From Lingula anatina (lineage: Eukaryota > Brachiopoda > Lingulata > Lingulida > Lingulidae), in assembly GCF_001039355.2 (NCBI RefSeq), contig NW_019775564.1, forward strand, positions 191,136 through 255,135: a DNA stretch of 64,000 bases. The letters run 5' to 3'. Positions 10,601 to 22,427 of this stretch are shown one piece after another. Every line of letters starts with the position of its first letter. Position 1 is the stretch's first letter. The position numbers were made by a program, and so were the translations under genes. Under the pieces are notes generated by a model that made no database searches, had not been told where the DNA came from, and worked only from the letters and a program-made list of their open reading frames with translations.

Positions 10601-13600
10601 GTACTCCAAACAGTTCAGATATATGGTGTATAGGTGTTTTGATGAACAACTATATCCACATCACTGGTCTTGATGGGGATGTGTAATGACAAATTCTGGG
10701 GGCAGAATATTAGAATTTAGGTCATTACACTAAATAAGTGCATTCTAATGATATTTGCCAATTAATACTTGATTATGGCGTGATAATAATGTATGTAATA
10801 TAGATTCAAACGTGTATTTACAGGGATAAAGACTGCTAATTGAGTTATAAAATTCCACAATAAATTAACTCAATATAACCAATAATAAATAAAATAAATA
10901 ATAAAGTCCCCATAGTCGTTTACCAAAGGGAAATCCTTTTTCTGTCCCGCCATAAAAAAAGTTATCCCATTAATCGTCCCTTTCAGGACCCCAAGCTGGA
11001 GGCAGTATTTCCAGTGAAGGGCCCCATGTCTGGTGGCACCAGGCTGACTATGAGAGGGAAAGATCTTAATGCTGGCAACCTGGACAATATCAGCCTAACC
11101 ATGGGAGAGGAAATGTTGCCTTGTATTGTTGATAGGTAAGGATACTTCATAGGCTATATGCGTCGATCTTTTTTTTTCTGTGCTAAATGTGTTTTACAAT
11201 TTGTTGGGCTAAATAAAATATACAAAAAATCGTGACTTAGATAGAGGATGCTTGGCATGGTTTCCCTAATAAATAGTCGCTGTTTTCTTTTGAAAATTAA
11301 ATACTGCTTTTGGTTAGACAGGGTAACATGTTTTTTCAACAGTTACTGTAAAGAAACATTTGATTATAGTGAACTTAAATAGCGTGATAGTGGCCCAACT
11401 GCTCAAAACAAACATTCCACAGCCAATATAAATTGTAAATATTACACAAAATGGAAAAAAATGCAAGACATTAAACCATGGCAATTCAGTCTATTTTGAT
11501 CGATATAAATTTTACGTAATTTCCAGAAGTACAATTGGCAGCCATTCCACCATTTGTACCACTCCAGGGGTCAGTAGGCCAAATGTCGTGACCTCTGTCA
11601 GGATATTTTTTGACGGCAGTGTGAGAATGCTGGATCAGGGCCCCTTCACATACACTGAGGACCCTGTGGTGGACAAGATAGTGCCACTAACCAGCTTTGT
11701 CAGGTAACTTACACATTGCCCGGATGTGATAAGAATAGCAGCTGAGAGCACGTCTGAAATGGTTATTTAAGAAAATATAATGAGTGCCTTTCGAGTGAAA
11801 ATATCAATTTCAAATATGGAATATTTAGATATTACTACGTTGATGTTTTAGTCACAGTCTTTTTTAAATTTAATTTAGCGGAGGTCGGATGTTGACAGTC
11901 ACTGGGAGGTATTTTGACTCAATTCAACAGCCAAAGATGTTTGTGTGGAACGGGAAGGAAAAGTCCCAAACAACGGTGAGGGGAAGGCAGTACTCACATA
12001 CTTTAGGGATTTTTTCCCTTTTTAGCTCATTCTGTTGCTCTCTATAGGGGTTCTTGGGCACTGGTAAGTGGTGGTAAGTGTGTGTATATGTGCTTAAGGT
12101 AATGTGCTGGTCCTTTATTTATCAGAGAGTGTATTGTGACAACCTGTACATGCCAAGCTGTTTCCCTACTGTATACCGACATGATGTAAATTATTCCACT
12201 CTGGTTTTTTCTTGGTTGAATTGCATATAATGTACCTTTTCCAATTTCTCATCATGGCATCTAATTATTGATTTTCTTATTCTGTCAGGATTGTCTCCAT
12301 ATACCAGAAATGTCCAGTACTACATTAACATGTCCATCGCCAAGAGCGCCTAACGGGATTCATCCAACGCCTCCAGACACTTCAGGTTCCTTGCGCCTGA
12401 AGAGACAGTCTGATATCAATACTATCGCGAAGATTGGCTTTATAATGGACGGAGTGTTGGGAGTGCAGAATTTAACCAACATCACTTCTTCTATTCAATA
12501 TGTTGTGGATCCGTTGTTCCAGAATTTGACCAGCGACGGTTCTAGTGTGAAATATCAAAGTAACACGAGCTTCGTAATACGTGTGAGTCAATCTCTGTTC
12601 AAGAAAAAACAACAAAAATAGAATAAAATAGAATAAAATAAAATACATATATTAATGTAAACATAAATTAATGGAACATGATAAACATTAATACAGGTAT
12701 TTCAAAACATACAAGAGTTTCTAACAATCAGTGCCCAATTCCTAGACCTATTTAACCATAATTAATTAAGGCCAAGCTATGACCAACCCAAAGAGCACTA
12801 CCCGGTTAAATCTGCAAATTGTGCAATGCAGCAGTCTTACAGTCTTGAAAGTCAGTTTAGTGGTAGCCACACGCCTGACTTCAAACTTCTCTATTCACTT
12901 ATCTGACGTAAGATATGTGTTAAAAAGAATACACATTATGTAGGTATACCTTTGACATTGAAATATTCCATATTCATATATGTCGAGTCTGTACAATCAA
13001 TGCATAATTCCTGAACCCATTTAATCACAGTTGAAACTCCATTTATGATGTAATTATAACATTCCTACATAAAACTCACTTTCGTTCAACAGGGACATTA
13101 TCTCAACCTTGCCGCAAGCGAAGCAGATGTGACTGTTCTGATTGGTGGGTATAACTGTGACGTCACGGGTTTGGCCCCCAGTGTTCTCGTCTGCTCACCG
13201 CCACATTTTGACTACGGAGATAAACTGGTAACTGTAAGTATTCCATTCCATTTTAAATCTTGATTTGTTTGCTTGTTTGGAATGTTTTTTTTAATAAAGG
13301 GTCTGTCGCCTAACCACCAAGGATAACAATAGTACTCTATCAAAATTGCTTTTGTTAATTGAACGAACACTTAAAGAGCACAACTCTCTAAGTAAAATGT
13401 ATTTTAAGTTGTACTGCTAGGTGACTCATTGGTTATTTACTTTTACATAAGTCATTGCAGTTAAGTCTTGCAAATACATTGCTTGAAGTCACTGTCAACT
13501 TATTCCACATAATACAGTAGTGTATGTAATTGGAATGCATTATTCTCTTCAGATACGTATGGGTAATTTAGAGTACCAAGTGGGATATCTAAACTACGGG

Positions 13601-16600
13601 GATCCTCCTGTAGATCATCCTACAGTCAACTATGGCTGGGTAGCCGGGTTAATTGTCCCTATTGTTGCTCTATGTATAATTGGAATCGTAACCGGAGTCA
13701 TACTCTATAAAAGACGTGCAAAAGGCGCTACCACCAATCACAAAGGCACCAATGACACGGAGTACCTCGGTTTAAGCAGTCAGTTTACACCACCGCGTGT
13801 TATCAACACTATAGAGGACGCCTTGATGCTGGTAAAAGATGATGACTTAAAGGTTGCTCTAAAGCCTGTACTAATGAGCAGAGACCGGATTAAAATTGGG
13901 AAGTTAATAGGCACAGGTGCGTAAATGACCATCCAGTTACAAAAAATGTTATTGTGTATTGAAAACTCACTCTGGTATCTTAACTTATTTCCCCATTAAT
14001 GCGACATGACTTGTGCTTCAGCATATGCCCGCGATCAAAGCTATAGTCACGTACACAGTGCTTTTTATGGCGGTCTGGTTAGTATATTTTATAAAACAAT
14101 AATAGAATAAACATATACTGGAGAGGGAGTAACAAATGTTTACATACTAATAACGTTTATTTGTTTGTTTCAGGGCACTTCGGTTGTGTATTTGAAGCAG
14201 TTTACGAAGACAGCGAACATTACAACCCTTCAAAAGTAGCCGTGAAAACGTTTCAAGGTACATGCTAAAAAGTGCTCGATCATTATCTTACACTTAATAC
14301 TTGAAAATGATTAATGGATATATATCTGTTAATAATGCTTGTTCAATTATAAGTTGTCTATTTTTATAAGAAAACATGTCTATGCCAAAACTTATATTCA
14401 CAATGTTATTGATAATTGTCCTTAAATCAATACACTATACTGAAAGAACTATTGACACTACCCACCGCCATACGCAACTTTCGCAAACAATCTATCTCTA
14501 CACAAGCGCATTTAATTCATGAACGAATCATTTCCTGCAGGAAAGGGTGCAGACATTCAGCATCTAGATGAATTCCTCAGAGAAGGAGCTCTGATGACGT
14601 CATTCCGCCATGATCACGTGTTGACAATACTCGGGATATGCTTCGAAGTTGACGGCAACCCCATGATTATATTACCGTACATGTCCAATGGAGATCTCAA
14701 AACCTACATCGAGAATCCTAAGAATGTGCGTAAGAAATGTTGTGAGTTTGGGAAAAGTCGTAATTTTTCAAGATCAGAAGATAAAGTGAAATGTTTGTAA
14801 TATCATTGTTTAGAAATAAATTCAGACATACTGGAATCGCTGGTACGATCCTGAGTTTATTGCAATTTAAAGCATATTATAACGTATTGTTTATTCACAC
14901 TATTGACAGCATGTATGTTATGTTATATTAGGCACCTACTGGACTACAGCTGCTGCAGTTTGGTTTGGACGTAGCCCGGGGCATGGAATACCTTGCTGAG
15001 AACAAATTTGTCCATCGAGATTTGGCTGCTAGAAACTGCATGTGGGTAATATACTCTGCTCCAACAGAACAGATAACCTTAGTAAAGGGCAGATTACACA
15101 ATACCTTTTTTTCTTTTGCTTTGAGGGGGGATTCTAGAGGAAAAGGCGTTCCTCTTGAGGTACAGGTGTTTCCATAGGCGAAACAGGAGAAAATCGCCTT
15201 TCCGTTGAGATGTTTAAACTTTGTGTTATAATGTACTAATACACTAGTCTGTGACACACTTTGGATATATTAAATATTATTTGTGATTATATTATGCGAG
15301 TGGAGCCAAGCAAATGATCAACCAAATCTAGAAGAGTATGGACATTGTCAGTTGACTAAAGAAAGTTGTCATTTGTATAGTAATCATTGGTACTAAAAAA
15401 CTCACCCAGCTCTGCTATGTTTTCAGGCTAGATAACCAGCTGCGAGCCAAAGTGGCCGATTTTGGACTGACTCGTGACGTGTATACCAAGGAATATTACA
15501 GCTCCAGAGACAAGCAGGCCAAGTTGCCGGTGAAATGGATGGCGCCAGAGTCCATGGAGAGGAACGTTTACACTTTTAGATCCGATGTGGTATGGCCATG
15601 CGGTTACATTAAGTTTTAGTTCGGAATTTACTGCTTTTCCCTTCATAATACGGTAGTGCATATTGAATTTTAAAATCAATAAGCTCCATGAACGAAAAAA
15701 TCAAATTTCTTCAAATTTTAAATGATTGACTGGTATATGGATTAGAAAATAAAACAAATTAAAATAAAACAAGTATTTTGGGATGTCAAATAATTATCAA
15801 GGAATGTGTCCTCTAGCTTTCTCGTGTTTTAGATGTATAATGTTTTATGTTATTTCTTCTTATTTATTTCTCTGCCTCTCGCCCTGCAAAAGCCGTTCCG
15901 ACTTTTGGAATTATTTTAAATTTCCGATTGTCCATATAAATTATAATAATATTTGATTTGTTTGCTATTTTAGGAGAGATAAACTATAAATGTCAAACCA
16001 TCCTTGTTTTCATTTTTTTTGTTTCCATTATATACATATTTCTGTTGTCTACAGTGGTCCTATGGCGTACTACTTTGGAAACTGTTCACTCTCTGTTAGG
16101 TTTTTATTATCATTATTTACGTATTCTATTGTCTACAGTGGTCCTATGGCGTACTACTTTGGAAACTGTTCACTCTCTGTTAGGTTTTTATTATCATTAT
16201 TTACGTATTCTATTGTCTACAGTGGTCCTATGGCGTACTACTTTGGGAACTGTTCACCCGCGGTAAGGTGCCATACCCTGGTGTGGATGGATGGGATGTT
16301 CTACAGTTCCTTAAACTTGGGAGAAGATTGGACCAACCCGACTACTGTCCTCAGCAAGTGTAAGTCATGACTAACAGCACGCCTTCGGGTATATACATCT
16401 ACAATTAGTATGTACATATATGTGGTCTGACATAAGTCTTATATATTGGTAAGGCCGTTATTTCTAATACGGTGTTAGTACATGTATATTTGATGTTATC
16501 ATAAGAGGGTCTGAATTTCTCAATTCTCTTCTTTGATGCAAATTTTGCCTGCTTCTCCCTGTTGAATGTGCTTGTATCGGTGCTTAACAGTGCTAGTTGC

Positions 16601-17072
16601 ACATGAACCTGACTGTGCCTTCAGTTACGCACAGTATACATACTACAGGTAGTACACTGCTCAGGCAGATCTCGGAAAAGGGGGTCACCCGGCCATAAGC
16701 CAAAACTACATATATACGCCCTGTCGAAGAGGGAGTAAAAGAAGCACCACAATTTACAGAAGCAATTTGGTTTAATTTAGTGGGATTAGGGGTTGGGTAG
16801 CAATTTCTAATGGCAGTCTAAATTATTTGGATCCTGTTCTTGTTGTCTTGATAGTATCCATTTTGAGCATGTCCTGTCGTCTCTACTATTCCAGGTACCA
16901 GCTCATGCTGAAGTGCTGGTCATGGGAGCCAGAGGAGCGACCAGACTTCACCTCTATCGTAACACAAATAGAGGAGACAGTGAGAGTCAACACGGAAGTT
17001 GGTGGAGAACCTGATCACAGTGAACATGGAGAAGGGGATGGTGTTTATCATACGTACACTGAAGTGTTCTAG
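7535..17072 (+). CDS. Plexin/MET-like receptor tyrosine kinase, copy 1 (3' part, exons 8-26)
   Basis: Nineteen exons: 7535-7649, 7886-8017, 8324-8416, 8856-8955, 9474-9634, 9927-10075, 10408-10522, 10987-11135, 11527-11703, 11879-11975, 12289-12582, 13093-13233, 13553-13916, 14174-14257, 14541-14725, 14932-15041, 15427-15589, 16223-16359, 16895-17072 (stop). Each has the same length and phase as its counterpart in copy 2, and none contains an internal stop. They encode PSI2, IPT2, PSI3, IPT3-6, a transmembrane helix and a MET-family kinase. Exons 1-7 (signal peptide, Sema, PSI1, IPT1) are absent to the left, where an N gap lies at 7459, so loss cannot be told from misassembly. One donor is non-canonical: GC after 8416. 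An LTR element sits in its 3' UTR. Intact coding constraint suggests a working gene if the 5' part exists. Confidence 0.85.
7886..8955 (+). CDS. Copy 1 IPT2 exons (7886-8017, 8324-8416, 8856-8955)
   Basis: These exons encode the IPT/TIG segment between PSI2 and PSI3. It includes G-K-N-L-P-V-P-Q (the plexin K-N-L-P-x-P-x motif) and [11 protein letters not shown]. The middle exon ends CT|GCGAGT where copy 2 has CT|GTGAGT, so its donor is GC instead of GT. The outer exon borders are canonical. Confidence 0.8.
9474..9634 (+). CDS. Copy 1 PSI3 exon
   Basis: Phase-1 exon (161 nt) encoding A-T-L-Y-K-C-D-I, then C-G-T-C, C-A-F-C and C-x-V cysteines, matching plexin PSI3 (L-Y-K-C..C..C...C.WC). The acceptor is the second of two tandemly duplicated 'gttattt(t/c)ag' sites. 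The decoy site is at 9288-9289. Confidence 0.8.
9927..13233 (+). CDS. Copy 1 IPT3-IPT6 exons
   Basis: Eight exons (9927-10075, 10408-10522, 10987-11135, 11527-11703, 11879-11975, 12289-12582, 13093-13233, ending at the border of the transmembrane exon). Successive IPT starts are recognisable: [14 protein letters not shown], then [10 protein letters not shown], then [10 protein letters not shown], then [12 protein letters not shown]. The dibasic R-L-K-R is present in the 294-nt exon, as in copy 2. Confidence 0.8.
13553..13916 (+). CDS. Copy 1 transmembrane/juxtamembrane exon
   Basis: A 364-nt exon. It holds the end of IPT6, a hydrophobic helix ([12 protein letters not shown]...V-I-L-Y), a K-R-R stop-transfer, a juxtamembrane stretch with T-E-Y-L-G-L, and the start of the kinase glycine loop (G-T-G). 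Donor GTGCGT, where copy 2 has GTACGT. Confidence 0.85.
14174..17072 (+). CDS. Copy 1 tyrosine kinase exons and C-tail
   Basis: Six exons (14174-14257, 14541-14725, 14932-15041, 15427-15589, 16223-16359, 16895-17072). They hold the rest of the glycine loop (H-F-G-C-V), [15 protein letters not shown], the Y-x-x-x-Y-Y activation loop (V-Y-T-K-E-Y-Y), M-A-P-E and W-S-Y-G-V-L-L-W-E. All catalytic residues are present, so the kinase looks active. The tail ends Y-H-T-Y-T-E-V-F, versus Y-H-V-Y-L-E-V-F in copy 2. Confidence 0.88.
16049..16260 (+). repeat. Tandem 84-bp repeats of acceptor plus kinase-exon start (3 copies)
   Basis: The string 'tctacagtggtcctatggcg' occurs three times with an 84-bp period (acceptor AGs at 16053-16054, 16137-16138, 16221-16222). 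The first two units break off after about 14 codons into a stop. Only the third continues into the full 137-nt exon. Copy 2 has just two such units. Confidence 0.9.
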
Positions 17073-17868
17073 GCACAATGTAACATCTGTAAATAATTTA
17101 GCCCAGTCGGTTTTTGGACAGTGCTTTTTATTTGATCTTTGCTATGAGGATGGCGGCATATGGATTTGGTACATTTTATACCTGTATATTCTCAGCTGTA
17201 TGTTTATTCATAATCTTAAGAAATCACATGGACATATTATATAGTGTTGGCCAATTAAGAAACAAAATGAGACTGCTTTCACTATTGTTGAATCTAGGTG
17301 TTTTTAGACTATGGAGTATCACATGATGCACATGGCATGTAAGAGTGCATTCAGAACGGATGACCATCAGGGAATTAGTGGCATTGCTTTTTCAGTAGGG
17401 TTTAGTCGTCGTCTCATTTAGTCCGCTGATCATCATCATCATCATCATCATCCACTTCCAGTCCATTCACGTCTTTCCACTCATTGCTGGTTTTTAATTG
17501 CGTTTTCTTGTGTCTCCACTGTTTCCACTCTTTCTTCTCTATATATTTTTATATTTCCGTATGTAATATCTTTCTTTTGTTTACTATTTCTTATATCATT
17601 TGCATTTTTTGTCTTTCTTTCCCCCAATCTCCCTCCGACATAAGACTTGCACATTTTTTAAATCAACAGATTAGTACACAGTACTCTTGTTCATAACAGT
17701 ATGCGTTATTACTGAATAATCGTATTAATACAAAAGTAACGAATTTCAAAAATAGAAAGACAGCTGAAAAAAGGAACAGCCTTAACTCCTAAGATCAAGC
17801 CGTAATTTGGGACAGGGGCATTTTTAAAGTTAAACTCACTTCATTTTCAATGTATTGTTAGTGTACCT
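17073..17868 (+). other. 3' UTR of receptor copy 1, proximal part
   Basis: Aligns by eye with the sequence after the stop of copy 2 (38529-39340), for example 'gtaagagtgcattcagaa'. I found no AATAAA before the LTR element. The UTR resumes beyond the element at 22550. Confidence 0.7.
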
Positions 17869-17985
17869 TGTAACATACACGTGCTAACTCTGTAAGCCGC
17901 CATGCTGGAACACACGTGTATTATTCAAGTCGCTTACAACATTGTAAAATAAGAGGTGGTCGCTTAAGACAAATGGAATGTTACA
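17869..17985 (-). repeat. Element 1, 3' LTR
   Basis: 117 bp, TG...CA termini within the inverted TGTAACAT/ATGTTACA. 4 differences from the other LTR. Confidence 0.95.
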
Positions 17986-18363
17986 TCTCCCTCTTTATAA
18001 TCAACTAAGATTAATAAAGTAAATAAAAGCATGTAAATTAAAATGAATTCAGTTTTTGGTGTTCACAGTTCTTTGTGAGTGTTCACTTTAATTTATAGTC
18101 TTTCAGTGTTCAATGTGAGAGGAGCATTCAGAGTCTCTGATCTTCTAGTCCTTTTTGTAAATATTTTTTTTTACTTTAACTTAAAATCATTTCATGCTCC
18201 ACAGAGAATGTCTTTAACAGTCCATTTAAATGAAAGAAAAAAAAATTAAAGAAAAGTCTTTGGCTGAGTCTTTGTATTATAACTTAAAACTGCTTTAAAG
18301 CAAGTCCACATGAAAATCCACATGTAGTATTAAATTAATACTGAATCGTTCATAAAACACAAG

Positions 18364-21342
18364 TTATACATTTAATCTGTCTGGCGGTTTCACCACACGA
18401 CCAGATCTTGTTACAATCCTTGGGGTATTAATTGCTGGTGTCACTGTTTTTGTTGGTGTTTTACACTGATCTCGGGTTGGTGTTACTGTCTCCTCAGGTA
18501 CTATATGTTGATCCTTGATAGGTGAATGTAATGGCTCATTACATGGCTCCAAGTCAACAAAATTAGGGTTATAGTGATGTGCTTTTTCTGTTGATGATCT
18601 TAAGTGCTGACGATTACGTCTGTATACACGGTCATTTCCTTCCACTATGTATGATCTTGGATGTGTATGACGTTTAACAACAATGGCTGGTACCCATGTT
18701 TTTGAACCTGGATGAGGCTGCATTCTCACATGTTCTCCAGGATTGAAAGCTTTTAGTTCTTTAGCACCTTTCCTTTGATCATGATAATATTTCTGTTTTA
18801 GTTTCTCCTGGCTAAAATGACGTTTCACCTCTCGTTGGTTATATGCCTGTGGTTTTAACAGATTTCGAGCTGCAGGCAGTGTGTTTCTAGGTCTGCGTCC
18901 CATTAACAACTGCGAAGGGGACAAGTTTATGCCTTCCAAAGGTGTAGTTCTGTAGTTGAGTAGAGCAAGATACTTGTCATCACATTTTTTCCACATTTTC
19001 TTCACAATTTGAATAGCTCTCTCAGCTTCCCCATTTAAACCTGGGTACTGAGGACTGGAGGTCATATGTTCAATATCATACACTTTGCAAAATTGTTTGA
19101 ATTCACATGAACTAAACTGTGGTCCATTGTCTGATCTGATTTTAAGAGGTATGCCATGACAACTAAACACATATTTTATAGCATTGATTGTAGCAGTTGT
19201 AGTTGCGGCATTCAGTTCTACAACATCAATGTACTTTGAATAGTAATCAATGAGAAGTAGGTACTTCTTTGCTCCAAAGTAAAATATGTCACAACCAACT
19301 TCAGTATAGGGTAGATCTGGAGGGACGGTCGGTTTCAACGGTTCTGCGGGTAACCTGTTTTGATACTCAGAACAATTTATGCAGTCTCTCACCATGTTTT
19401 CAATTTCCATATTCATTCCAGGCCAAAACATGACTTCCCTTGCACGCTGTTTGCATTTCACAACTCCAAGATGTGACTCGTGTATCAAGCTAAGCATGTA
19501 CTTTTGTAATGACGGTGGAATAACTATTCTGAGGCCTTTGTAGATTACACCATCAAACACAGACAATTGGTCTCTGGAGTCCCAGAAATTTCTAATTTCA
19601 TAAGGTGTCTCTCTACGTGTATCTGGCCATCCTTGAACAATTGTGTTGTATAGAGGCTGTAGCTCTCTTTGCGTTCTTGTTCTAATATCAGAGTATCTCT
19701 CGCTGCTCACAGAGATCATATCAACTAAACATAAATCATCTAGTCCTGTCACGTCAGAACTGGTGTCTGGTAAGTATGCTCTCGACAATGTATCTGCTAC
19801 CACCATATCTTTGCCTTTCCTGTATACAACATTGAGATTGTACCACTGTAGACGTAGCAACATCTTCTGCAATCTCATTGGAGCTGACAGTAATGGCTTC
19901 TTAAGAATGCTCTCTAATGGCTTGTGGTCTGTGTACATTGTTGTTTCCTTACCGAAGATGTAGCAGTGGAATTTTATAGCTCCATGGACAATGGCGAGCA
20001 TTTCCTTCTCTATTTGAGCATAACGCATTTCAACATCAGTAAGAGAACGTGACGTGTATGCTATAGGTCGGCCATCTTGTATTAGCACTGCCCCTAGTCC
20101 ACTTCTTGATGCATCACACTGAATCTCTACGGGCTTGTTCACATCATAATAAGCTAATACAGGCGGTGTGCTGCACAAGTGTTTGAGTTCCTCAAAACTT
20201 GCTTGTTGCTCATGTTCCCACTTGAATGACACATCATTCTTCAATAATGCTCTCAGTGGGGCATCCACCTGACTCAGGTTTGGTATGAACTTGGCTAGAT
20301 ACTGTATAAGACCAAGTATTCTTCGTACTCCATCCTTATCTGTGGGTGGTGTCATATCAGTTATTGTGCGCACTTTTTCTGGATCTGGGCTCAGGCCCTC
20401 TGCTGTGAGGATATGTCCCACATACTGAACTCTGGGCTGACGCACCTGACACTTATCAAAATTGAGCTTTAGGTTGTATTCAGTAGCTCTCTGAATAACC
20501 TTCTTGAAAATCGAATCATGATGCTCACGATCTGTGCCTGCTATCAATATGTCATCCATTATAGCTGTGGCACCTTCTATGCCTTCAAGCATTTCATCCA
20601 TGATTCTCTGAAAGATTTCTGGCGCTGATTTAATGCCGAAGGGTAGGCGAAGCCATCTGTACCTGCCAATTGGAGTGTTGAAAGTAGTCAAAAAGGATGA
20701 CTGCTCATCAAGCTGTATCTGCAAAAATCCCTGTGTGGCGTCTAACACAGAAAACACTGTGGCTTTTGGAATACTAGCTACAACTTCTTCAATAGTTGTC
20801 AGTGGATGATGCTCTCCTTTGATTGCATTGTTCAAATCACATGGGTCTATACAGATTCTCACTTTATCATTTCTTAATGAAACAACCATTGAACTGACCC
20901 ATTCATTTGGCTCATGGACTCGGGTAATGAAGCCATCTGATTCCATTTCCTGTAATTTCTCTACGATGCGTGGCTTCAGTGATGCTGGCTGTCGTCTGGC
21001 TGGATGTATAACTCCCTTTGCTGTTGGGTCTATCTTTATGGTATGCTTACCTGGTAGCGTACCTGTGTTCCTGGCAAGTTCAGTGAAATCATCTACACTG
21101 TTTACCTTGTTTACTCTGACTCTATGGAGGAGCCCAACTTTCTCTGAAACTTCACCGTTAATGACATTTTCCTGGTCTATGTCCACTACTTCAAAGTCAA
21201 CTGGCAACTGAGTAGTATTGTATGCCACTGAAAGCTGTGCTTTTCTGATTGGGCGGATCTTGTGATTAGAGTAGAAGCGAAGAACTTTAGTTGTTTGGTT
21301 CAAGTTCTTGTGAAGACTAAGTTTTTCATAATCAGCTTTCAC
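18364..21342 (-). CDS. Element 1 Pol (RT, RNase H, integrase)
   Basis: A 992-codon open frame whose first codon (GTG) is an artefact of a frameshift in the preceding protease, so the true polyprotein begins upstream. In order: end of protease, reverse transcriptase with I-M-D-D-I-L-I at the active site, RNase H (C-D-A-S-R-S-G-L-G, E-K-E-M-L-A, T-D-H-K-P-L), the zinc-binding H-H-C-C region (H-x-S-H-L-G...C-I-N-C), and the integrase core with D (G-C-D-I-F), D (R-S-D-N-G-P-Q-F) and E (N-G-E-A-E-R). The layout is that of the animal Ty3/Gypsy group often annotated 'K02A2.6-like'. No chromodomain follows. Confidence 0.93.
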   Translation of the reverse strand: MKADYEKLSLHKNLNQTTKVLRFYSNHKIRPIRKAQLSVAYNTTQLPVDFEVVDIDQENVINGEVSEKVGLLHRVRVNKVNSVDDFTELARNTGTLPGKHTIKIDPTAKGVIHPARRQPASLKPRIVEKLQEMESDGFITRVHEPNEWVSSMVVSLRNDKVRICIDPCDLNNAIKGEHHPLTTIEEVVASIPKATVFSVLDATQGFLQIQLDEQSSFLTTFNTPIGRYRWLRLPFGIKSAPEIFQRIMDEMLEGIEGATAIMDDILIAGTDREHHDSIFKKVIQRATEYNLKLNFDKCQVRQPRVQYVGHILTAEGLSPDPEKVRTITDMTPPTDKDGVRRILGLIQYLAKFIPNLSQVDAPLRALLKNDVSFKWEHEQQASFEELKHLCSTPPVLAYYDVNKPVEIQCDASRSGLGAVLIQDGRPIAYTSRSLTDVEMRYAQIEKEMLAIVHGAIKFHCYIFGKETTMYTDHKPLESILKKPLLSAPMRLQKMLLRLQWYNLNVVYRKGKDMVVADTLSRAYLPDTSSDVTGLDDLCLVDMISVSSERYSDIRTRTQRELQPLYNTIVQGWPDTRRETPYEIRNFWDSRDQLSVFDGVIYKGLRIVIPPSLQKYMLSLIHESHLGVVKCKQRAREVMFWPGMNMEIENMVRDCINCSEYQNRLPAEPLKPTVPPDLPYTEVGCDIFYFGAKKYLLLIDYYSKYIDVVELNAATTTATINAIKYVFSCHGIPLKIRSDNGPQFSSCEFKQFCKVYDIEHMTSSPQYPGLNGEAERAIQIVKKMWKKCDDKYLALLNYRTTPLEGINLSPSQLLMGRRPRNTLPAARNLLKPQAYNQREVKRHFSQEKLKQKYYHDQRKGAKELKAFNPGEHVRMQPHPGSKTWVPAIVVKRHTHPRSYIVEGNDRVYRRNRQHLRSSTEKAHHYNPNFVDLEPCNEPLHSPIKDQHIVPEETVTPTRDQCKTPTKTVTPAINTPRIVTRSGRVVKPPDRLNV

Positions 21343-21671
21343 TAGAATGTTACATTTTGCTCAGTATCTATACGAAATTTAAGTGGCTTGTCTTGGACAT
21401 CTAGTGTCACTATCCATTTATCTTCAGCTGCACTGACAGAGTCAACATTTTCATCATCAACTTCAGTTGTATGAATGTACAATGGGTCATTGTTGCTATC
21501 TTCACTCACTGAATCATCATAATCATTATCACTTTCCTGTAAAGTGTGTACTGCCTTGGCTTTTCGTTTTCTGCATACTGAATACCAATGGTTTGGTTTC
21601 TTACAATATCTGCATTTGGTTCCTTTTGCCGGGCAAGTATTGTTTCTATGGGCTGTTGCAATATCTAAACT
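21343..21671 (-). pseudogene. Element 1 Gag-C/protease segment, broken
   Basis: In the frame following the TGA at 21672-21674 the sequence still encodes a zinc-knuckle stretch (C-P-A-K-G-T-K-C-R-Y-C) and runs into the protease. The D-T-x active-site triad is reached at about 21361-21368. There a one-base loss shifts the reading frame into that of the downstream Pol. This break lies inside the catalytic motif itself. Confidence 0.75.
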
Positions 21672-22342
21672 TCACTGACCACATTTCTTGTTATTTTGCT
21701 TCCAAGGTACGTGTTCCTGTCTCTTAGAGGCTTGTGAGGGATTTCTACTAGCATGGCTTTCCTTACTCTTATGTGACTTGTGATTAATGGCGGAAACTTC
21801 AACTTCTGGTCTTAGAATCTTCATTTGTTGCTGGGATGACTCATACTGTCTACCTATTTCTAATGCTTGAGCTAGAGTAAGTCTTTCCCCTTTTTCTAAC
21901 AGTTTCTCTTGAACTCGAGGATAGTACACCCCACGTATTATACAGTCAATTAAAATGTCTTCAGCGTCTTGGTACTGACAATCCATAAGAATCAATCTGA
22001 TGTCTTTTACAAAATTGTCAAATGTCCCACCTCCTCCTGCTTCCTTTTCTGGAGATTAAATCTTTGTGCACGTTTGTTTTTTCTGGGTCTTACATAATTT
22101 TCAAGCTTGCCGAATATTGCTTCTGGTTTATCTTCTTCATCTTCTTCCCAAGTGAATGTTTTGTAAATTTCTCTCCCTTGTTTTCCAATCCACATGCCTA
22201 ACCATCCTGCCCTTATCTTATCATCTGTTTGTGATAGTGGACCCTTGAAAACGAGCTCAGCATGCTGTCGGAATCGAGTAAATTCCAAGTACAAATATTT
22301 AGACTCCCAATCGAAACTGGGTTGCTCGAATGCATACGCCAT
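21672..22342 (-). pseudogene. Element 1 Gag, frameshifted
   Basis: ATG at 22342 (M-A-Y-A-F-E-Q-P). The first part runs to a stop at 22007. Gag continues in another frame from before 21995 down to 21672, so a one-base indel lies around 22010-22070. The second part ends K-K-C-G-Q and TGA, interrupting the first zinc-knuckle cysteine pair. The TGA could in principle be a readthrough site, but the neighbouring frameshifts make simple decay more likely. Confidence 0.75.
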
Positions 22343-22427
22343 TTTAATTAGTGTCTCGCACAATTAAAAATTATGTGGCATGTGTAAGGCTTCACTAATA
22401 GCTTGAAAAGTTCAACTTCTGACACCA

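Noticed and set aside
15958-16370. Overlapping open frames of 102 and 126 codons on the plus strand
   Set aside because: Both are wrong-frame readings through the 84-bp tandem repeats before kinase exon 25.
18364-21342. Pol frame as a possible host gene
   Set aside because: LTRs, target duplication, primer site and polypurine tract all mark a retrotransposon.
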